This document shows, piece by piece, positions 45,303-56,338 of a DNA stretch of 64,000 nucleotides. The stretch is from the NCBI RefSeq assembly GCF_019249295.1, contig NZ_JAESDH010000008.1:146155-210154 (forward strand), written 5' to 3'. Numbering within the stretch: position 1 is the first letter of the stretch; every line of letters starts with the position of its first letter. This DNA comes from Alteromonas antoniana (GTDB taxonomy: Bacteria; Pseudomonadota; Gammaproteobacteria; Enterobacterales; Alteromonadaceae). The notes below the pieces were generated by a model. It searched no databases and was not told the DNA's origin. It saw nothing but the letters and a program-made list of their open reading frames with translations. A program made the translations under genes and the position numbers.

Positions 45303-45875
45303 CTATTTTGCCGTGAGGACGGCCTGAACGGGTTTAAAACTCTGACGGTAACACGGTAACACACCATGCTCAGCAAGCGCAGCGAAATGTGCTTTGGTTG
45401 GGTAGCCCTTGTGCGCCGCAAAACCATACTGAGGATACGTTTTATCAAGCTCAAACATATCCGCATCGCGTTCAACTTTGGCCAGAATTGACGCGGCTGA
45501 AATCTCTGCATGCAAACTATCGCCTTTCACCACGGCTTCTGCTCGATAGGACCAGTCCGGAACACGGTTGCCATCGACTCTGACAAAGTCTGGCTTGATG
45601 GATAACCCCTGCACTGCGCGGGTCATTGCCAGCATGGTGGCGTGCAGAATATTCAGCTGGTCGATTTCCTGCGGCGTTGCCCGGCCAATTGCCCAGCACA
45701 ACGCATCACGTTTAATGATTTCAGCAAAGGTATTACGCTTTTTTTCCGAGAGCTTTTTGGAATCGGTTAGCCCTTCGATGGGGCGCATCGGATCCAGGAT
45801 CACGGCAGCGGTAACAACATCCCCTACCAGCGGGCCCCGGCCGACTTCATCGACACCGGCAATATGCTTATCCAC
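45303..45875 (-). CDS. rnhB: Ribonuclease HII
   Basis: The preferred start is GTG 45875, with GGGGGAA upstream, giving 190 residues beginning (M)[21 protein letters not shown] frame to ATG 45917 adds 14 basic residues and overlaps lpxB by 50 bases. The catalytic acidic residues are in GVDEVGRGP, in [12 protein letters not shown] and in the SILAKVERD segment. RNase HII removes ribonucleotides and RNA primers from DNA duplexes. The chosen start overlaps the lpxB stop by 8 bases, suggesting coupling. Confidence 0.95.
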   Translation of the reverse strand: MDKHIAGVDEVGRGPLVGDVVTAAVILDPMRPIEGLTDSKKLSEKKRNTFAEIIKRDALCWAIGRATPQEIDQLNILHATMLAMTRAVQGLSIKPDFVRVDGNRVPDWSYRAEAVVKGDSLHAEISAASILAKVERDADMFELDKTYPQYGFAAHKGYPTKAHFAALAEHGVLPCYRQSFKPVQAVLTAK

Positions 45876-47022
45876 GAATTTCCCCCAGTACGGCTTTTGC
45901 CGACGTCTTATCAGCATCGCACTTTAACGTGCTGTGGATGGCAGTAAACTCGCGGATAAGATCTGTATTATCCGACTGAAAGTAGTGCATGACATGCTCG
46001 CAAAGATTTTCAGGATTCACCTCTTCCTGCAGTAACTCAGGAATAAGCCGTTTATTCGCCAACAGGTTTGGCAAAGCGAAGTACGGCGCTTTATACAGCC
46101 ACTGCATCATTCTGTATGTCATCGGTGCCAGCTTATAAGCGGCCACCATCGGGCGCTTACACAGCATGGCTTCTAAGGTGGCAGTACCCGAAGCCAGTAA
46201 AATCGTATCGCTGGCGATCATGGCTTCACGGCTTTGCCCCTGCAGCAGCTTGATAGCATTACGGGGCAGCGCAGCATCACAATGCTCGCTAAGGTAACTG
46301 TCTATCTCTGCCATCCTGTAATCATTAACGGCAGGAATGACGAACTGACAATCTGGCAACCGTTTACGTATCAGTTTCATGGTGTCGACGAAAACCGGCA
46401 ACAGCGTGGCAACTTCGCCACGACGGGACCCCGGCAGGACAGCCAGCACCGGCTTATCGTCAGCCAGCGCCAGTGTGGCTCTGGCATCGGCCTGGTCAGG
46501 GGCCAGCGCGACCGCATCCGCCATGGTATGTCCAACAAAGGTATAGGGCAAGTCATACTTGTCATATACCGTTTGTTCGAAAGGAAATAATCCCAGTACA
46601 CGATTAACGGCGGCCTTAATCTTGTGAATACGCTTTTCGCGCCAGGCCCAGACTGTCGGGCTGACATAATGCACGGTCGGAATGCCACGAGCCTTTAATG
46701 CTTTTTCCACTCGCAGGTTAAAGTCAGGTGCATCGACACCGACAAATACATCCGGTGGATATTGTTCAAAATGCGCAAGTAAGGCTTTTTTCACCTTAAG
46801 AATGGCAGGCAAATGAGAAAGGACTTCGACAAGTCCCATAACTGACAGGGTTTCCATGTCGAACAGCGAACGGCAGCCTGCAGCCTGCATATTGGTTCCC
46901 CCGATGCCTTCGATGATCGCATCAGGGTGCAGGCGCTTTATTTCGGCAATCATACCAGCGGCGAGCACGTCCCCTGAGGGTTCGCCCGCCACCACTCCAA
47001 TGCGTAAGGGTTTGTCTGGCAT
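45868..47022 (-). CDS. lpxB: Lipid-A-disaccharide synthase
   Basis: This 384-residue GT19 enzyme joins UDP-diacylglucosamine and lipid X to form the lipid A disaccharide at the inner face of the inner membrane. Family motifs include [15 protein letters not shown] near the start, [36 protein letters not shown] and the donor site [16 protein letters not shown]. It follows lpxA by one base and runs into rnhB. Confidence 0.97.
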   Translation of the reverse strand: MPDKPLRIGVVAGEPSGDVLAAGMIAEIKRLHPDAIIEGIGGTNMQAAGCRSLFDMETLSVMGLVEVLSHLPAILKVKKALLAHFEQYPPDVFVGVDAPDFNLRVEKALKARGIPTVHYVSPTVWAWREKRIHKIKAAVNRVLGLFPFEQTVYDKYDLPYTFVGHTMADAVALAPDQADARATLALADDKPVLAVLPGSRRGEVATLLPVFVDTMKLIRKRLPDCQFVIPAVNDYRMAEIDSYLSEHCDAALPRNAIKLLQGQSREAMIASDTILLASGTATLEAMLCKRPMVAAYKLAPMTYRMMQWLYKAPYFALPNLLANKRLIPELLQEEVNPENLCEHVMHYFQSDNTDLIREFTAIHSTLKCDADKTSAKAVLGEIRG

Positions 47023-47023
47023 G

Positions 47024-47794
47024 TTAGCGGATAATACCGCGCTCGGCGTGCTTCAGAAACTCCACCAATGTGGCAACATCATGATGTTCTGACGCTGCTG
47101 AGTTGAGCTTTTCAACAGCTTCATCAATGGTGTTCCCTTCACGGTAAATAACGCGGTAAGCGCGCTTTATCGCCATGATCGTGTCTTTGTCAAAACCACG
47201 ACGGCGCAACCCTTCCGAATTGATCCCCTGTGGGATGTGTTTATGGCCACTGACCATTACAAACGGCGGCACATCACGAAGGATGATCCCACCTGCGCCC
47301 AAAAAGGCATGTGCGCCGACTTTGCAAAACTGATGTATACCTACCGCACCACCGACAATCGCAAAATTATCGATATGAACGTGGCCGGCAACGGCGGTGT
47401 TATTCGCAAGGATAATGTCATCACCCAGCACGCAATCGTGTGCGACATGGGCGTTCACCATCAACAGGTTGCGAGAACCAATAATGGTTATACTCTCATC
47501 CTGAATAGTACCGCGATGCACCGTTACGCCTTCGCGAAACACGTTATCATCACCAATGCTCAGCTCGGTTCGTTCACCGGCATATTTTTTATCCTGGCAG
47601 TCTTCTCCGATAGAAGAAAACTGATAAAAAACATTGTTCTTTCCAATTGTCGTCGGCCCACGAACCACCACGTGAGACTTAAGCACGCAGTTGTCGCCGA
47701 TGACCACATCGTCATCGACCACACAAAAAGGGCCAACCGTGACATTTTTGCCCAACGTGGCCTTGTCAGATATCACGGCAGTAGAATGGATCAC
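47024..47794 (-). CDS. lpxA: UDP-N-acetylglucosamine acyltransferase
   Basis: This 256-residue protein starts at GTG. It is a left-handed beta-helix built from hexapeptide repeats (GPFCVVDDDVVIGDNCVLKS and onward), with the catalytic histidine region VNAHVAHDCVLGDDI and a C-terminal helical part. LpxA adds the 3-hydroxyacyl chain to UDP-GlcNAc, the first step of lipid A synthesis. It begins one base after the fabZ stop. Confidence 0.97.
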   Translation of the reverse strand: MIHSTAVISDKATLGKNVTVGPFCVVDDDVVIGDNCVLKSHVVVRGPTTIGKNNVFYQFSSIGEDCQDKKYAGERTELSIGDDNVFREGVTVHRGTIQDESITIIGSRNLLMVNAHVAHDCVLGDDIILANNTAVAGHVHIDNFAIVGGAVGIHQFCKVGAHAFLGAGGIILRDVPPFVMVSGHKHIPQGINSEGLRRRGFDKDTIMAIKRAYRVIYREGNTIDEAVEKLNSAASEHHDVATLVEFLKHAERGIIR

Positions 47795-47795
47795 G

Positions 47796-48245
47796 TTATA
47801 CTATCTCTCTGATTGCACACATAAATTCAGCGCTACACGCTTCCTTTCCATCAACGGTAGCCACACCTTTAAACTTCCAGATCCCTCTGCGTTCTTTCAA
47901 AAGTTGTATATCGAATTCCAGTTTGTCTCCCGGAACGACAGGGCGCTTAAAGCGCGCGCAGTCGATGCCTGCGTACAAGTATAGCTGATCGTTTTTACCC
48001 ATGGTCTTGAAACCAAGAACGCCAGCAGCTTGCGCCATGGCTTCTAAAATCATCACGCCCGGAAATATAGGACGGCCCGGAAAGTGTCCGGTGAAGCACG
48101 GTTCGTTAACCGTTACGTTTTTATAAGCCTGGATGGATTCACCCAAAACGTAATCTGTCACCCGATCAATCATAAGAAAAGGGTAACGGTGGGGAAGAAG
48201 ATCGAGGATTTCCTGGATATCAATGGTGTTGAGTGAATTGGCCAA
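47796..48245 (-). CDS. fabZ: 3-hydroxyacyl-ACP dehydratase FabZ
   Basis: At 149 residues it has normal length and hot-dog fold motifs: [13 protein letters not shown] with the active histidine, and [20 protein letters not shown] with the second active-site region. FabZ dehydrates 3-hydroxyacyl-ACP in fatty acid elongation and competes with LpxA for substrate. It heads fabZ-lpxA-lpxB-rnhB here. In related genomes lpxD precedes it directly; here a terminator and a 179-base space separate it from skp. Confidence 0.97.
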   Translation of the reverse strand: MANSLNTIDIQEILDLLPHRYPFLMIDRVTDYVLGESIQAYKNVTVNEPCFTGHFPGRPIFPGVMILEAMAQAAGVLGFKTMGKNDQLYLYAGIDCARFKRPVVPGDKLEFDIQLLKERRGIWKFKGVATVDGKEACSAEFMCAIREIV

Positions 48246-48340
48246 AAGTTTCTCCTAATGCCACAACGTAAGCGCAAAGCCTTCCTCTGAGCCTCAGTTG
48301 CCAAACTATCTTAACGGCGGCAACCATACGCTTTTCCGTG

Positions 48341-48380
48341 TTAAAAACAAATCAGACCAACGCCTTGCAGCGTTAGTCTG
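48341..48380 (-). terminator. Terminator between skp and fabZ (bidirectional in form)
   Basis: CAGACTAACGC and GCGTTGGTCTG pair (one G-U) around a six-base loop. The minus strand then reads ATTTGTTTTTAA; the plus strand also has a T-rich tail. It ends the bamA-skp message, so fabZ needs its own promoter in the short space that follows. Confidence 0.85.
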
Positions 48381-48424
48381 TTTGTTTATTCTACACTGAA
48401 ACGAAAAATATCGTTCAGTCAGAA

Positions 48425-48940
48425 TTAATTGGTTTTATCTACCTGCTGCAATACTTTTTCTGACAGGTCGTGCTCTTCTTTCGCGAAAGACACTGCGCCA
48501 GCGTTTAGTACCAAGTCATAACCTTCTTTAGCGGCCACTGCATCGATGGCTTGCTTAATCAGGCCCAGCAGCTTGTTTCGCTCTTCGTTGCTACGGCGCT
48601 GAATATTTTGCTGTAACGGCTGACCCTTTTCTGCTAACTGGTCGCGTACATCAAGAATTTTTTGCTGCAGTTCTTTCTTTTCCTGCTCGCTCATCGTTGC
48701 CGCATCACGCTGAAGGCGCTCAGCGAAAAACTGACCATCGCGCTGAAGTTGATTAACTTCTTCAATCTGGTCTTTAAATTCCATCTGGATGCTGTTTTGA
48801 ATCTCAGCCGCCTGCGGCATTGCCTGAAACACACCCTGTACATCTACTACGCCGATTTTTTGCTCGGCCATAACCGAAGTACTTACTAGCGCACTACCTA
48901 ACATCGCGGTCGCAACGATATGTTTTGCAAACTGTTTCAA
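48425..48940 (-). CDS. skp: Periplasmic chaperone Skp (OmpH)
   Basis: This 171-residue protein has a signal peptide cut near VMA-EQKIGVVDVQGVFQAMPQ. The rest is a charged helical hairpin (about 45-125, MEFKDQIEEVNQLQRDGQ) ending in a short beta region. Skp forms a trimer with tentacle arms that holds unfolded outer-membrane proteins on their way to BamA, which is encoded directly upstream. Length matches the family. Confidence 0.96.
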   Translation of the reverse strand: MKQFAKHIVATAMLGSALVSTSVMAEQKIGVVDVQGVFQAMPQAAEIQNSIQMEFKDQIEEVNQLQRDGQFFAERLQRDAATMSEQEKKELQQKILDVRDQLAEKGQPLQQNIQRRSNEERNKLLGLIKQAIDAVAAKEGYDLVLNAGAVSFAKEEHDLSEKVLQQVDKTN

Positions 48941-48994
48941 AAGGAACTCCTTTTTTATATGCGTCTTATTGTTACCGGTAAGTTACCGGGATAA

Positions 48995-51469
48995 TTAGAA
49001 TGTCTGTCCGATATTAAACGTGAAGAATTTTGCGTCATCGCCTTCACGTTCCTGAATTGCCCTCGAGAAACTGAAAACCATCGGACCCATTGGTGATATC
49101 CATTGTACAGAAATACCAGCGGAACTACGATACTGTGTCCAATCTGAATAGTCCAACAGAATGTCCCGAGAGCTATAGGGTCTGAGATCTTCATATCTGT
49201 TGTAGTCAAACTCTGTATCCCAGACGTTACCCACATCAAGGAACAGGCTGGTTCGTACTGAATTATCCATGTCCTCTTCCACGAATGGCGTAGGAACGAT
49301 TAACTCTACACCACCCAGTGCCATTGCATTCCCGCCCAGGCTCCGGCGCGAAATTCGCAGCAGGTCGCGGGAAGGATCTGCAGGATACTGCACACCGTCC
49401 GGTCCTGTGATGGTGCCTCCGGAAAGCCGTTCGATACCGCGAGGGCCTACCGTGTTATTTTCAAAACCGCGCAGCGTATCACTACCACCGGCAGTAAAGT
49501 TTTCCGTAAACGGCAGGATTTGTTCATTGCCGTTGATATCGCCATAACCGTTACCGTAACCAAGACGTAATCTTGCCAGGAAAGACCAGCGTTGATTACG
49601 CGATAGCGGGAAGTACCACTTGCCGTCAAAGATGGTTTTGAAATAGTTTACGTCAGAGTTAGGCGTGGTAATACTGAATGACGCACGCTGCGTTGAACCT
49701 GCGGTTGGGAAAAGTCCGCGGTTAAGCGTGCTTCGACTCCAGCTCACGCTCGCCAGGTAGCTGTGGTAATTAATTGCCGCATCGGGATCGTCATTATCAA
49801 GGAACTGATTATAAAACTGTTCCGTTTGCTCGTAATACCCGCGGTTATACAACTCCACATTCGAGTACGTAAGACCGAAGTTAATTCGGTTAAATTCATT
49901 TATCGGATAACCGATATTCGCCCCGACAGACCACTGTTTCGAGTTGTACTGAATAACGTTAAAGTCAGAACCGTCAAACTCGGAATAACCAATAGTTCCA
50001 CCCAGACTGATTCCGTCGATAGTAAAGAAAGGGTCGTTATAAGTAATCTGTGCCGACTTCTGATAGGCAACAGTACTGACATTAAACCCAATGCGCTTAC
50101 CTGTTCCCAGGAAGTTGTCCTGCTGGATCCCCGCCTGCAGACTCAGTTTGGTACGGTCACCGTAACCGATACCGGCATTAAAGGAACCTGAGGGCTGCTC
50201 TTTGACGTTAAAGTCAATATCAACCTTGTCGTCCTGGCCAGGAATACGGATGGTTTCAAACTCCACCTCTTCCATATACGTCAGGCGTGACAGGCTGTTT
50301 TTGGATGACTCAAGCATGCCATTGGATAGCCATGCCCCTTCCATTTGTGACACGTTCTGACGCAGCACATTATCGGCTGTGATCACGTTACCGTTGAAGT
50401 TGATGCGGCGAACGTAAATACGCTTACCGGGATCGACTGAGAGTGTCAGCTTAACCGTTTTGTCTTCGTCGTTAATATCCGGAACGGTGGTCACGGTCGG
50501 ATAGGCATAGCCGAAGCGACCCAGGTATTTACTGATAAATTCCTCGGTATAAGTGACTTCGGCCTGATTATAAAGCTCGCCCGGCGTCAACGGCAGCACA
50601 CGTTCAATGTACTCTTCGTGGCCAAGCAGATCGCCCACCAGCTCTACTTCAGAAATGGTGTATTGTTCGCCTTCGGTGACATTCAGTGCAATGTAAATGC
50701 CTGATTTTTCTGGTGTCATCGATACCTGGGTTGAGTCAATATTGAAACGCAGGTAGCCGCGGTCAAGATAATAATTGCGCAGGGTCTCCATATCGCCTTG
50801 CAACGTTTGTTGCTGATAGCGGGTTTCTGATAAGAAATCCCACCATGGCGTATCATACTGAAGCTCCATGTCTTCCATGAGTTCAGTATCAGAAAACAGC
50901 TCATTGCCGACGATATTGATTTGCTGAATTTCAGCCGCATCGCCTTCTTCAAACAACAGCTTTAAGTCAACCCGGTTGCGTGGCAATGGCGTCACAATTG
51001 CCGTGACGTCGGCATTGTATTTACCGATGGAATAGAAGAAATCTTTCAGACCATTCTCGATAGAGGCCAGCACGGTTTTATCCAAAGGCTCGCCAACACG
51101 AATACCATTGCCGTCCAGACTTTCCTGCAACTGCTCATCTTTGATGTCATCATTGCCATCAAAGATTATGTTACTGATGGTAGGGCGTTCAGACACGCGT
51201 ACAACCAGCGTATCGCCGTCACGCAGAATTTCGACATTTTCAAAGTGAGTGGATGAGTACAGAGAACGAATAAGCTGCGTTACCCTGAACGTATTCAGTT
51301 TGTCCCCAACCTGCACTGGCAGGTAGGTCAGTGCGGCACCCAGTGCGACGCGCTGAAGACCTTCTACCCGGATATCATCGACAACGAATTCACTGTCTGA
51401 TGCTGCAGCATTGGCAAAGCTAGCACTGGATAACATCATTCCGGCTGCTACTAACTGTTTTAACTTCAT
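48995..51469 (-). CDS. bamA: Outer-membrane assembly factor BamA
   Basis: This 824-residue protein has a signal peptide (residues 1-22), five POTRA domains (about 28-430) and a C-terminal Omp85 barrel. The first POTRA starts [20 protein letters not shown]. The barrel contains the loop-6 motif region ([20 protein letters not shown]) and ends in the outer-membrane signal FNIGQTF with a terminal phenylalanine. BamA is the core of the BAM complex that folds outer-membrane proteins. It sits between rseP and skp as in most gammaproteobacteria. Confidence 0.98.
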   Translation of the reverse strand: MKLKQLVAAGMMLSSASFANAAASDSEFVVDDIRVEGLQRVALGAALTYLPVQVGDKLNTFRVTQLIRSLYSSTHFENVEILRDGDTLVVRVSERPTISNIIFDGNDDIKDEQLQESLDGNGIRVGEPLDKTVLASIENGLKDFFYSIGKYNADVTAIVTPLPRNRVDLKLLFEEGDAAEIQQINIVGNELFSDTELMEDMELQYDTPWWDFLSETRYQQQTLQGDMETLRNYYLDRGYLRFNIDSTQVSMTPEKSGIYIALNVTEGEQYTISEVELVGDLLGHEEYIERVLPLTPGELYNQAEVTYTEEFISKYLGRFGYAYPTVTTVPDINDEDKTVKLTLSVDPGKRIYVRRINFNGNVITADNVLRQNVSQMEGAWLSNGMLESSKNSLSRLTYMEEVEFETIRIPGQDDKVDIDFNVKEQPSGSFNAGIGYGDRTKLSLQAGIQQDNFLGTGKRIGFNVSTVAYQKSAQITYNDPFFTIDGISLGGTIGYSEFDGSDFNVIQYNSKQWSVGANIGYPINEFNRINFGLTYSNVELYNRGYYEQTEQFYNQFLDNDDPDAAINYHSYLASVSWSRSTLNRGLFPTAGSTQRASFSITTPNSDVNYFKTIFDGKWYFPLSRNQRWSFLARLRLGYGNGYGDINGNEQILPFTENFTAGGSDTLRGFENNTVGPRGIERLSGGTITGPDGVQYPADPSRDLLRISRRSLGGNAMALGGVELIVPTPFVEEDMDNSVRTSLFLDVGNVWDTEFDYNRYEDLRPYSSRDILLDYSDWTQYRSSAGISVQWISPMGPMVFSFSRAIQEREGDDAKFFTFNIGQTF

Positions 51470-51525
51470 CTATTTTTCTTTTCCTGGCCGCGTTTGCTGT
51501 TAGCGTTATTCTTTTACCCGAGTAT

Positions 51526-52878
51526 TTATACTATGCGGGCTATATCATTGACGATAGCGAGTCCCATGATCATAAAGAGCAAGGCGCCACCGATCCTAAA
51601 TCCCCATTCCTGTGTCGCTTCAGACACTGGCTTGCCGGTTATCCACTCAATGATGAAATACATCAGGTGGCCGCCATCAAGCATGGGCAACGGTATCAAA
51701 TTTATAATGCCTAAATTCACACTAATTAAGGCAAGGAAGCTTAAGAAATAGGCCAGACCGTATCCGGCACTGATCCCTGCTCCCTGTGCAATTGAAATGG
51801 GGCCGCTGAGATTTTTCACCGAAACATCGCCGGTAATCAGCTTGCCAAGCATTTCAACGCTTAACGTCATCAGTCGCCAGGTTTTATCCATGGCGTTGGC
51901 CATCGCGTCGATTGGACCATACTGATGAGTAAACACGTAACCTTCCGGCCACGGTTCAGAATTTGGACTGACACCCAAATAGCCATTTTGGCCTTCCGGA
52001 GTGTCGCGACGCGCAATGGTGGCATTGATCCGTTGCTCCTGTCCATCCCGAAGTACAGTTATCGTTACTGTTTCTCCGGGCATATCCGTTATCGTATCCA
52101 CCAACGACTGCCAGCTGGCGACATCGACGTCGTTCAATGCCAGTATCGTATCGCCAACCTGAATACCGGCTGACTCTGCTGGTGACCCTTCACCAATGTA
52201 AGCTATTTCAAGCGTTGGCTGCGGTCGGAACGGCACGATCCCCAAACTGTTTAAAGCAGACTCTTTATCAGGGTCAAAGTTCCAGTTCGACAGTGAAAGA
52301 GTCAGTGATTCCTGCTGACTGCCGTTTCTTTGTACAATGACGCGCGCTGAATCACTGCCTATTTGCGAAACCAGTTCCATATTAACAGCTTCCCAGTCCG
52401 CCGTTTCGCGACTGCCGACCTGTATAATTTCATCACCGGCCTGCATGCCGGCATTTGCGGCGATGGCTTGCTCAGTCACATCGCCTACAACCGGTTTTAC
52501 CGTTTGCAATCCGACCAGGTACATAACAAACAACGCAAAAATGGCAAACAGAAAGTTAACGCCGGGACCAGCAGCAATGATGGCCATCCGCTGCCCGACG
52601 GGTTTGTTATTGAAGGCCTGGTCCTGCAACTCAGGCGGCACTTCATCAACCCGACCATCAAGCATGCGCACATACCCACCCAGCGGAATAGCGGCAACCA
52701 CAAATTCGGTGCCGTGACGATCAGTGCGGCGCCATAACGGCTTACCGAAACCAATGGAGAAACGTTCTACTTTCACACCACAGCGCCGGGCAATATAGAA
52801 ATGTCCCCACTCGTGAACAGCAACCAGGATCCCGAGTGCGACGATGAATGCCGCCAGGCTCCAGAAAAAGGAAAACAC
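51526..52878 (-). CDS. rseP: Site-2 protease RseP
   Basis: From GTG 52878, overlapping the dxr stop by one base (TAGTG) and with AGAGG upstream, it is 450 residues. The longer frame to 52956 lies inside dxr. The zinc motif HEWGH is at 22-26 in the first membrane helix. Two PDZ domains span about 115-300, and the LDGG-type motif PLPMLDGGHLMYF is near the C-terminus. RseP cuts the anti-sigma factor RseA within the membrane after DegS, releasing sigma-E, and also clears signal peptides. Confidence 0.96.
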   Translation of the reverse strand: MFSFFWSLAAFIVALGILVAVHEWGHFYIARRCGVKVERFSIGFGKPLWRRTDRHGTEFVVAAIPLGGYVRMLDGRVDEVPPELQDQAFNNKPVGQRMAIIAAGPGVNFLFAIFALFVMYLVGLQTVKPVVGDVTEQAIAANAGMQAGDEIIQVGSRETADWEAVNMELVSQIGSDSARVIVQRNGSQQESLTLSLSNWNFDPDKESALNSLGIVPFRPQPTLEIAYIGEGSPAESAGIQVGDTILALNDVDVASWQSLVDTITDMPGETVTITVLRDGQEQRINATIARRDTPEGQNGYLGVSPNSEPWPEGYVFTHQYGPIDAMANAMDKTWRLMTLSVEMLGKLITGDVSVKNLSGPISIAQGAGISAGYGLAYFLSFLALISVNLGIINLIPLPMLDGGHLMYFIIEWITGKPVSEATQEWGFRIGGALLFMIMGLAIVNDIARIV

Positions 52879-54062
52879 TATGAAAAACCTCTGATGATTT
52901 GTTGCGCGACTTCCCGGGCAGCATGATCCTGCTCCAGAATTTGTTGGAGTGAACAAACGGTCATAGGTTCCATCTTATTCAGCGTTTCTTCGTTCACTAC
53001 GGCGATATCGGTAAACCTGATTTGCTTGTTAAGAAACGCACCCACTGCCACTTCGTTGGCGGCATTGATGCGCGTAGTGGCAGCCTGCCCTGAACGGCAC
53101 GCGTCAATGGCAAGCTTTAAGTTGGGATAACGTTCCATACAAGGGGTATCGAAGGTGAAGCTGGCGATTTTACTGAAGTCGAGCGTCTCTACACCGGCAT
53201 CAATTCGCTGAGGCCAGGCCAGGCCATAAGCGATCGGTGTGCGCATGTCCGGATTCCCCATTTGCGCAATCACCGACCCATCCACATACTGCACCATAGA
53301 GTGGATCATGCTCTGTGGATGCAACACGACAGTAATATCGTCAGCACTCGCGCCAAAGAGCCAGCATGCTTCGATGAACTCAAGTCCTTTGTTCATCATC
53401 GTCGCAGAATCGACCGTTATTTTTCGTCCCATATCCCAGTTAGGGTGATGGCAGGCCTCTTCTACCGTTATCTCTTTAAAGGTGGAAATCTCACGTTCTC
53501 TGAACGGTCCGCCAGAACCGGTCAGCAGGATACTGGATATACCGGCAGACTGCAGATTGCCGTATTCAAAGTCCTGCGGTAAACACTGAAAAATAGCGTT
53601 GTGTTCGCTGTCGATAGGTAAGAGCGTGGCACCGGACTGTTTTGCTGCATCAATAAACAGTGCACCTGACATCACCAGGGCTTCTTTATTTGCCAGCAGG
53701 ACTTTCTTAGCCGCTTTTACCGCAGCAAGGGTTGGAATCAAACCCGCAGCGCCAACGATGGCCGCCATGACAATATCCACTTCCCCGGCGCTGGCAACTT
53801 CTTCGAGCGCACGCTGACCACAAAGAATATCCGCTGTCACACCATAGTCTGCAGCCAGCTTTCTGGCGTCATCAAACAAGGCTTCATCGGCAACAACGAC
53901 AAATCGCGGAGAACATGCCTTGGCTTGCTGCATAAGCAAATCCAGCTGACTGTTGCCGGTAATGGCAAACACCCGATAGTCGTCCGGATGCCGTGAAATA
54001 ACATCCAGCGTGTTACACCCGATAGAGCCGGTGGCTCCTAATACAGTGACGGTTTGCATCAC
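52878..54062 (-). CDS. dxr: 1-deoxy-D-xylulose 5-phosphate reductoisomerase
   Basis: This 394-residue NADPH enzyme is the committed step of the MEP isoprenoid pathway, turning DXP into MEP. The NADPH site GATGSIGCNTLDV is at the start. NKEALVMSG, PIDSEHNAIFQCL and the loop MGRKITVDSATMMNKGLE, with metal-binding residues, are intact. Its product feeds undecaprenyl synthesis by uppS two genes upstream. Start overlaps the cdsA stop by 4 bases. Confidence 0.98.
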   Translation of the reverse strand: MMQTVTVLGATGSIGCNTLDVISRHPDDYRVFAITGNSQLDLLMQQAKACSPRFVVVADEALFDDARKLAADYGVTADILCGQRALEEVASAGEVDIVMAAIVGAAGLIPTLAAVKAAKKVLLANKEALVMSGALFIDAAKQSGATLLPIDSEHNAIFQCLPQDFEYGNLQSAGISSILLTGSGGPFREREISTFKEITVEEACHHPNWDMGRKITVDSATMMNKGLEFIEACWLFGASADDITVVLHPQSMIHSMVQYVDGSVIAQMGNPDMRTPIAYGLAWPQRIDAGVETLDFSKIASFTFDTPCMERYPNLKLAIDACRSGQAATTRINAANEVAVGAFLNKQIRFTDIAVVNEETLNKMEPMTVCSLQQILEQDHAAREVAQQIIRGFS

Positions 54063-54922
54063 GCCATCCAGGTGACATAACAGAAGGCAAATACCGGAAA
54101 CGCAGCAGTCAGACTATCAATGCGGTCCAGTACGCCGCCGTGCCCTGGCAGAATACGACCACTGTCTTTGATTCCTGCACAGCGCTTGAGCATACTTTCG
54201 TTGAGATCGCCCAGCGCCGATACTGCCACGGTTACTCCACCAATCAGCAGGTGTAACCAGATCCGTGACGGCTCAACCTGATAATGCAGCGCAGCAAACG
54301 CAATAATAGCAAATGACGCCGCTATGCCACCGAGCAGCCCTTCCAGAGATTTACCCGGCGATACATTAGGACGCAATTTGTGACGGCCAAACTTCACACC
54401 GACAAAAAACGCACCGATATCGGCAGCCCAGACAATACCCAGAACATAAAAAATCAACGATGCGCCATAAAACGGATCGACGTCATGCAGGCTGGTACGC
54501 AGGGCAATAACCGCCACCCATGTAGGAATGAGGGTTAAAAAGCCAAACAGTGTTCTTACGCTGCGGCTGTTACGCCAGAAAGCGGTGTACTTAGGGTATG
54601 CCAGTACCATTATCAGCGATGCGGCCCACCATACGATGGAAAGGCCAAGAATGAGTCGGTAGAACCAGTGCAGTTGGCCCTGATACCATATCATTGACGA
54701 ATCTACGGCGAGAGTAAGCAGAACACAGATCACGAAGGTCGCAATCATATACAGAATTTTTTTCGGACGTTCGGTAATGCCCGACATATTTGCCCATTCG
54801 TAGCCGCCCAGTGCGACTACACCAGCAATGGCAAGTTCAAACCACCAAATCGGTAAAAACAGAATGGCCATTAAGGCCAATGGTGCAAGTATCAGTGCTG
54901 TTATTATTCGTTGTTTTAGCAT
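54059..54922 (-). CDS. cdsA: Phosphatidate cytidylyltransferase
   Basis: This 287-residue integral membrane enzyme has about eight transmembrane helices. It carries the CDP-diglyceride synthase signature near the C-terminus (SALGDLNESMLKRCAGIKDSG, then LPGHGGVLDRIDSL). It forms CDP-diacylglycerol, the precursor of all phospholipids, at the inner membrane. It lies between uppS and dxr in the usual order. Confidence 0.96.
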   Translation of the reverse strand: MLKQRIITALILAPLALMAILFLPIWWFELAIAGVVALGGYEWANMSGITERPKKILYMIATFVICVLLTLAVDSSMIWYQGQLHWFYRLILGLSIVWWAASLIMVLAYPKYTAFWRNSRSVRTLFGFLTLIPTWVAVIALRTSLHDVDPFYGASLIFYVLGIVWAADIGAFFVGVKFGRHKLRPNVSPGKSLEGLLGGIAASFAIIAFAALHYQVEPSRIWLHLLIGGVTVAVSALGDLNESMLKRCAGIKDSGRILPGHGGVLDRIDSLTAAFPVFAFCYVTWMA

Positions 54923-54974
54923 AGTAGGCTTTCAGCTCCTGTCGTCAGGCCTTGCGTTGTGCCTTAGCACAGGG

Positions 54975-55754
54975 CTAGCTTTGCACCGTGGTGATCTGCT
55001 CACCAGTCAAACCGAAGCGGCGCTGGCGAACATTGTAATCATCCACGGCCTGTTGGAACACCTCTTCAGAGAAGTCCGGCCACAATACATCAGTGAAGTA
55101 CAATTCCGCATAGGCGCATTGCCACAGCAAGAAGTTACTGATGCGATGCTCGCCACCAGTACGGATTAACAAATCCAGTTCAGGCAAAGAGGCGGTTGAG
55201 GTGTATGAATTGAAAACGTCTTCTGTGATATCTTCGCGCTGCAGCTCGCCGTTACTGACAGCCTGTGCAACACACTTGGCAGCATTCACAATATCCCATC
55301 GTCCGCCATAGTTAGCAGCGATATTTAACACCAGATCATCATTGCTTTCGGTCATCGCTTCGGCTTTGCGGATCTTTTCAACCAGCTTACCGTCGAACGC
55401 GTCCACATCACCAATCACCTTCAGGCGAACACCATTTTTATGTAACCGTTTCGCTTCACTGTTTAACACCAGGTTAAACAACTCCATCAGCACGCTGACT
55501 TCTTCTTCAGGGCGTTTCCAGTTTTCACTGGAGAATGCAAAAAGTGTCAGCGATTTAATGCCGGTTCGTCTGGCAAAGCGCACAACCGCGCGCACCGACT
55601 CTACGCCGGCCTTATGACCGAAGGTACGAATTTTCCCTTTCTTTTGCGCCCAGCGACCGTTGCCATCCATAATAATGGCTACATGCTGAGGGCCGATAAT
55701 ACCGGCCTGCACTTCAGGCGTCGCTGCTTTTGCGCTGGACCGCTTTCCTAACAT
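54975..55754 (-). CDS. uppS: Undecaprenyl diphosphate synthase
   Basis: This 259-residue cis-prenyltransferase has the catalytic aspartate in [17 protein letters not shown] (about residues 24-40), [17 protein letters not shown] and the C-terminal [18 protein letters not shown]. It makes the C55 lipid carrier for peptidoglycan and O-antigen. The first 20 residues are a variable extension. It follows frr by 8 bases. Confidence 0.97.
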   Translation of the reverse strand: MLGKRSSAKAATPEVQAGIIGPQHVAIIMDGNGRWAQKKGKIRTFGHKAGVESVRAVVRFARRTGIKSLTLFAFSSENWKRPEEEVSVLMELFNLVLNSEAKRLHKNGVRLKVIGDVDAFDGKLVEKIRKAEAMTESNDDLVLNIAANYGGRWDIVNAAKCVAQAVSNGELQREDITEDVFNSYTSTASLPELDLLIRTGGEHRISNFLLWQCAYAELYFTDVLWPDFSEEVFQQAVDDYNVRQRRFGLTGEQITTVQS

Positions 55755-55762
55755 GACGTTAT

Positions 55763-56320
55763 TTATACTTCCATCAGTTCTTTTTCTTTATCTGAAAGCA
55801 TGGCGTCTACTTTCTTTATAAAGTCATCAGTGATTGACTGAATATTTTCTTCCGCTGCGCGACTTTCATCTTCACTGATTTCTTTTTCTTTCAACAGCTC
55901 TTTTACATCACTGTTGGCATCGCGACGAATATTGCGGATAGAGACACGGCCCTGCTCTGCTTCATTGCGCACAACACGGATAAGATCTTTACGACGCTCT
56001 TCCGTCAGCGGCGGCAACGGGATGCGAATGGTGGTACCTGCGCTCATCGGGTTCAGCCCCAAATCCGCCTGCATAATCGCCTTTTCCACGGCCTGGATCG
56101 CACTTTTGTCAAACACGGTCAGGGCTAACGTACGGCTGTCTTCAGCAATCACGTTCGCAACCTGTTTTAACGGTGTATCAACACCATAATAAGGGACCTG
56201 AATACCGTCCAGCAAACTTGGGTGTGCACGACCCGTGCGAATTTTACTGAACTGGCCTTTCAGTGCTGTGATACTTTTTTCCATACGCTCTTGCGCATCT
56301 AATTCGATTTCATCAATCAC
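55763..56320 (-). CDS. frr: Ribosome recycling factor
   Basis: At exactly 185 residues this is the standard RRF. Conserved parts are [40 protein letters not shown] and [20 protein letters not shown]. With EF-G it splits the post-termination ribosome. It lies between pyrH and uppS, 18 bases from pyrH. Confidence 0.98.
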   Translation of the reverse strand: MIDEIELDAQERMEKSITALKGQFSKIRTGRAHPSLLDGIQVPYYGVDTPLKQVANVIAEDSRTLALTVFDKSAIQAVEKAIMQADLGLNPMSAGTTIRIPLPPLTEERRKDLIRVVRNEAEQGRVSIRNIRRDANSDVKELLKEKEISEDESRAAEENIQSITDDFIKKVDAMLSDKEKELMEV

Positions 56321-56338
56321 AATCGTGTTCCTATTTTT

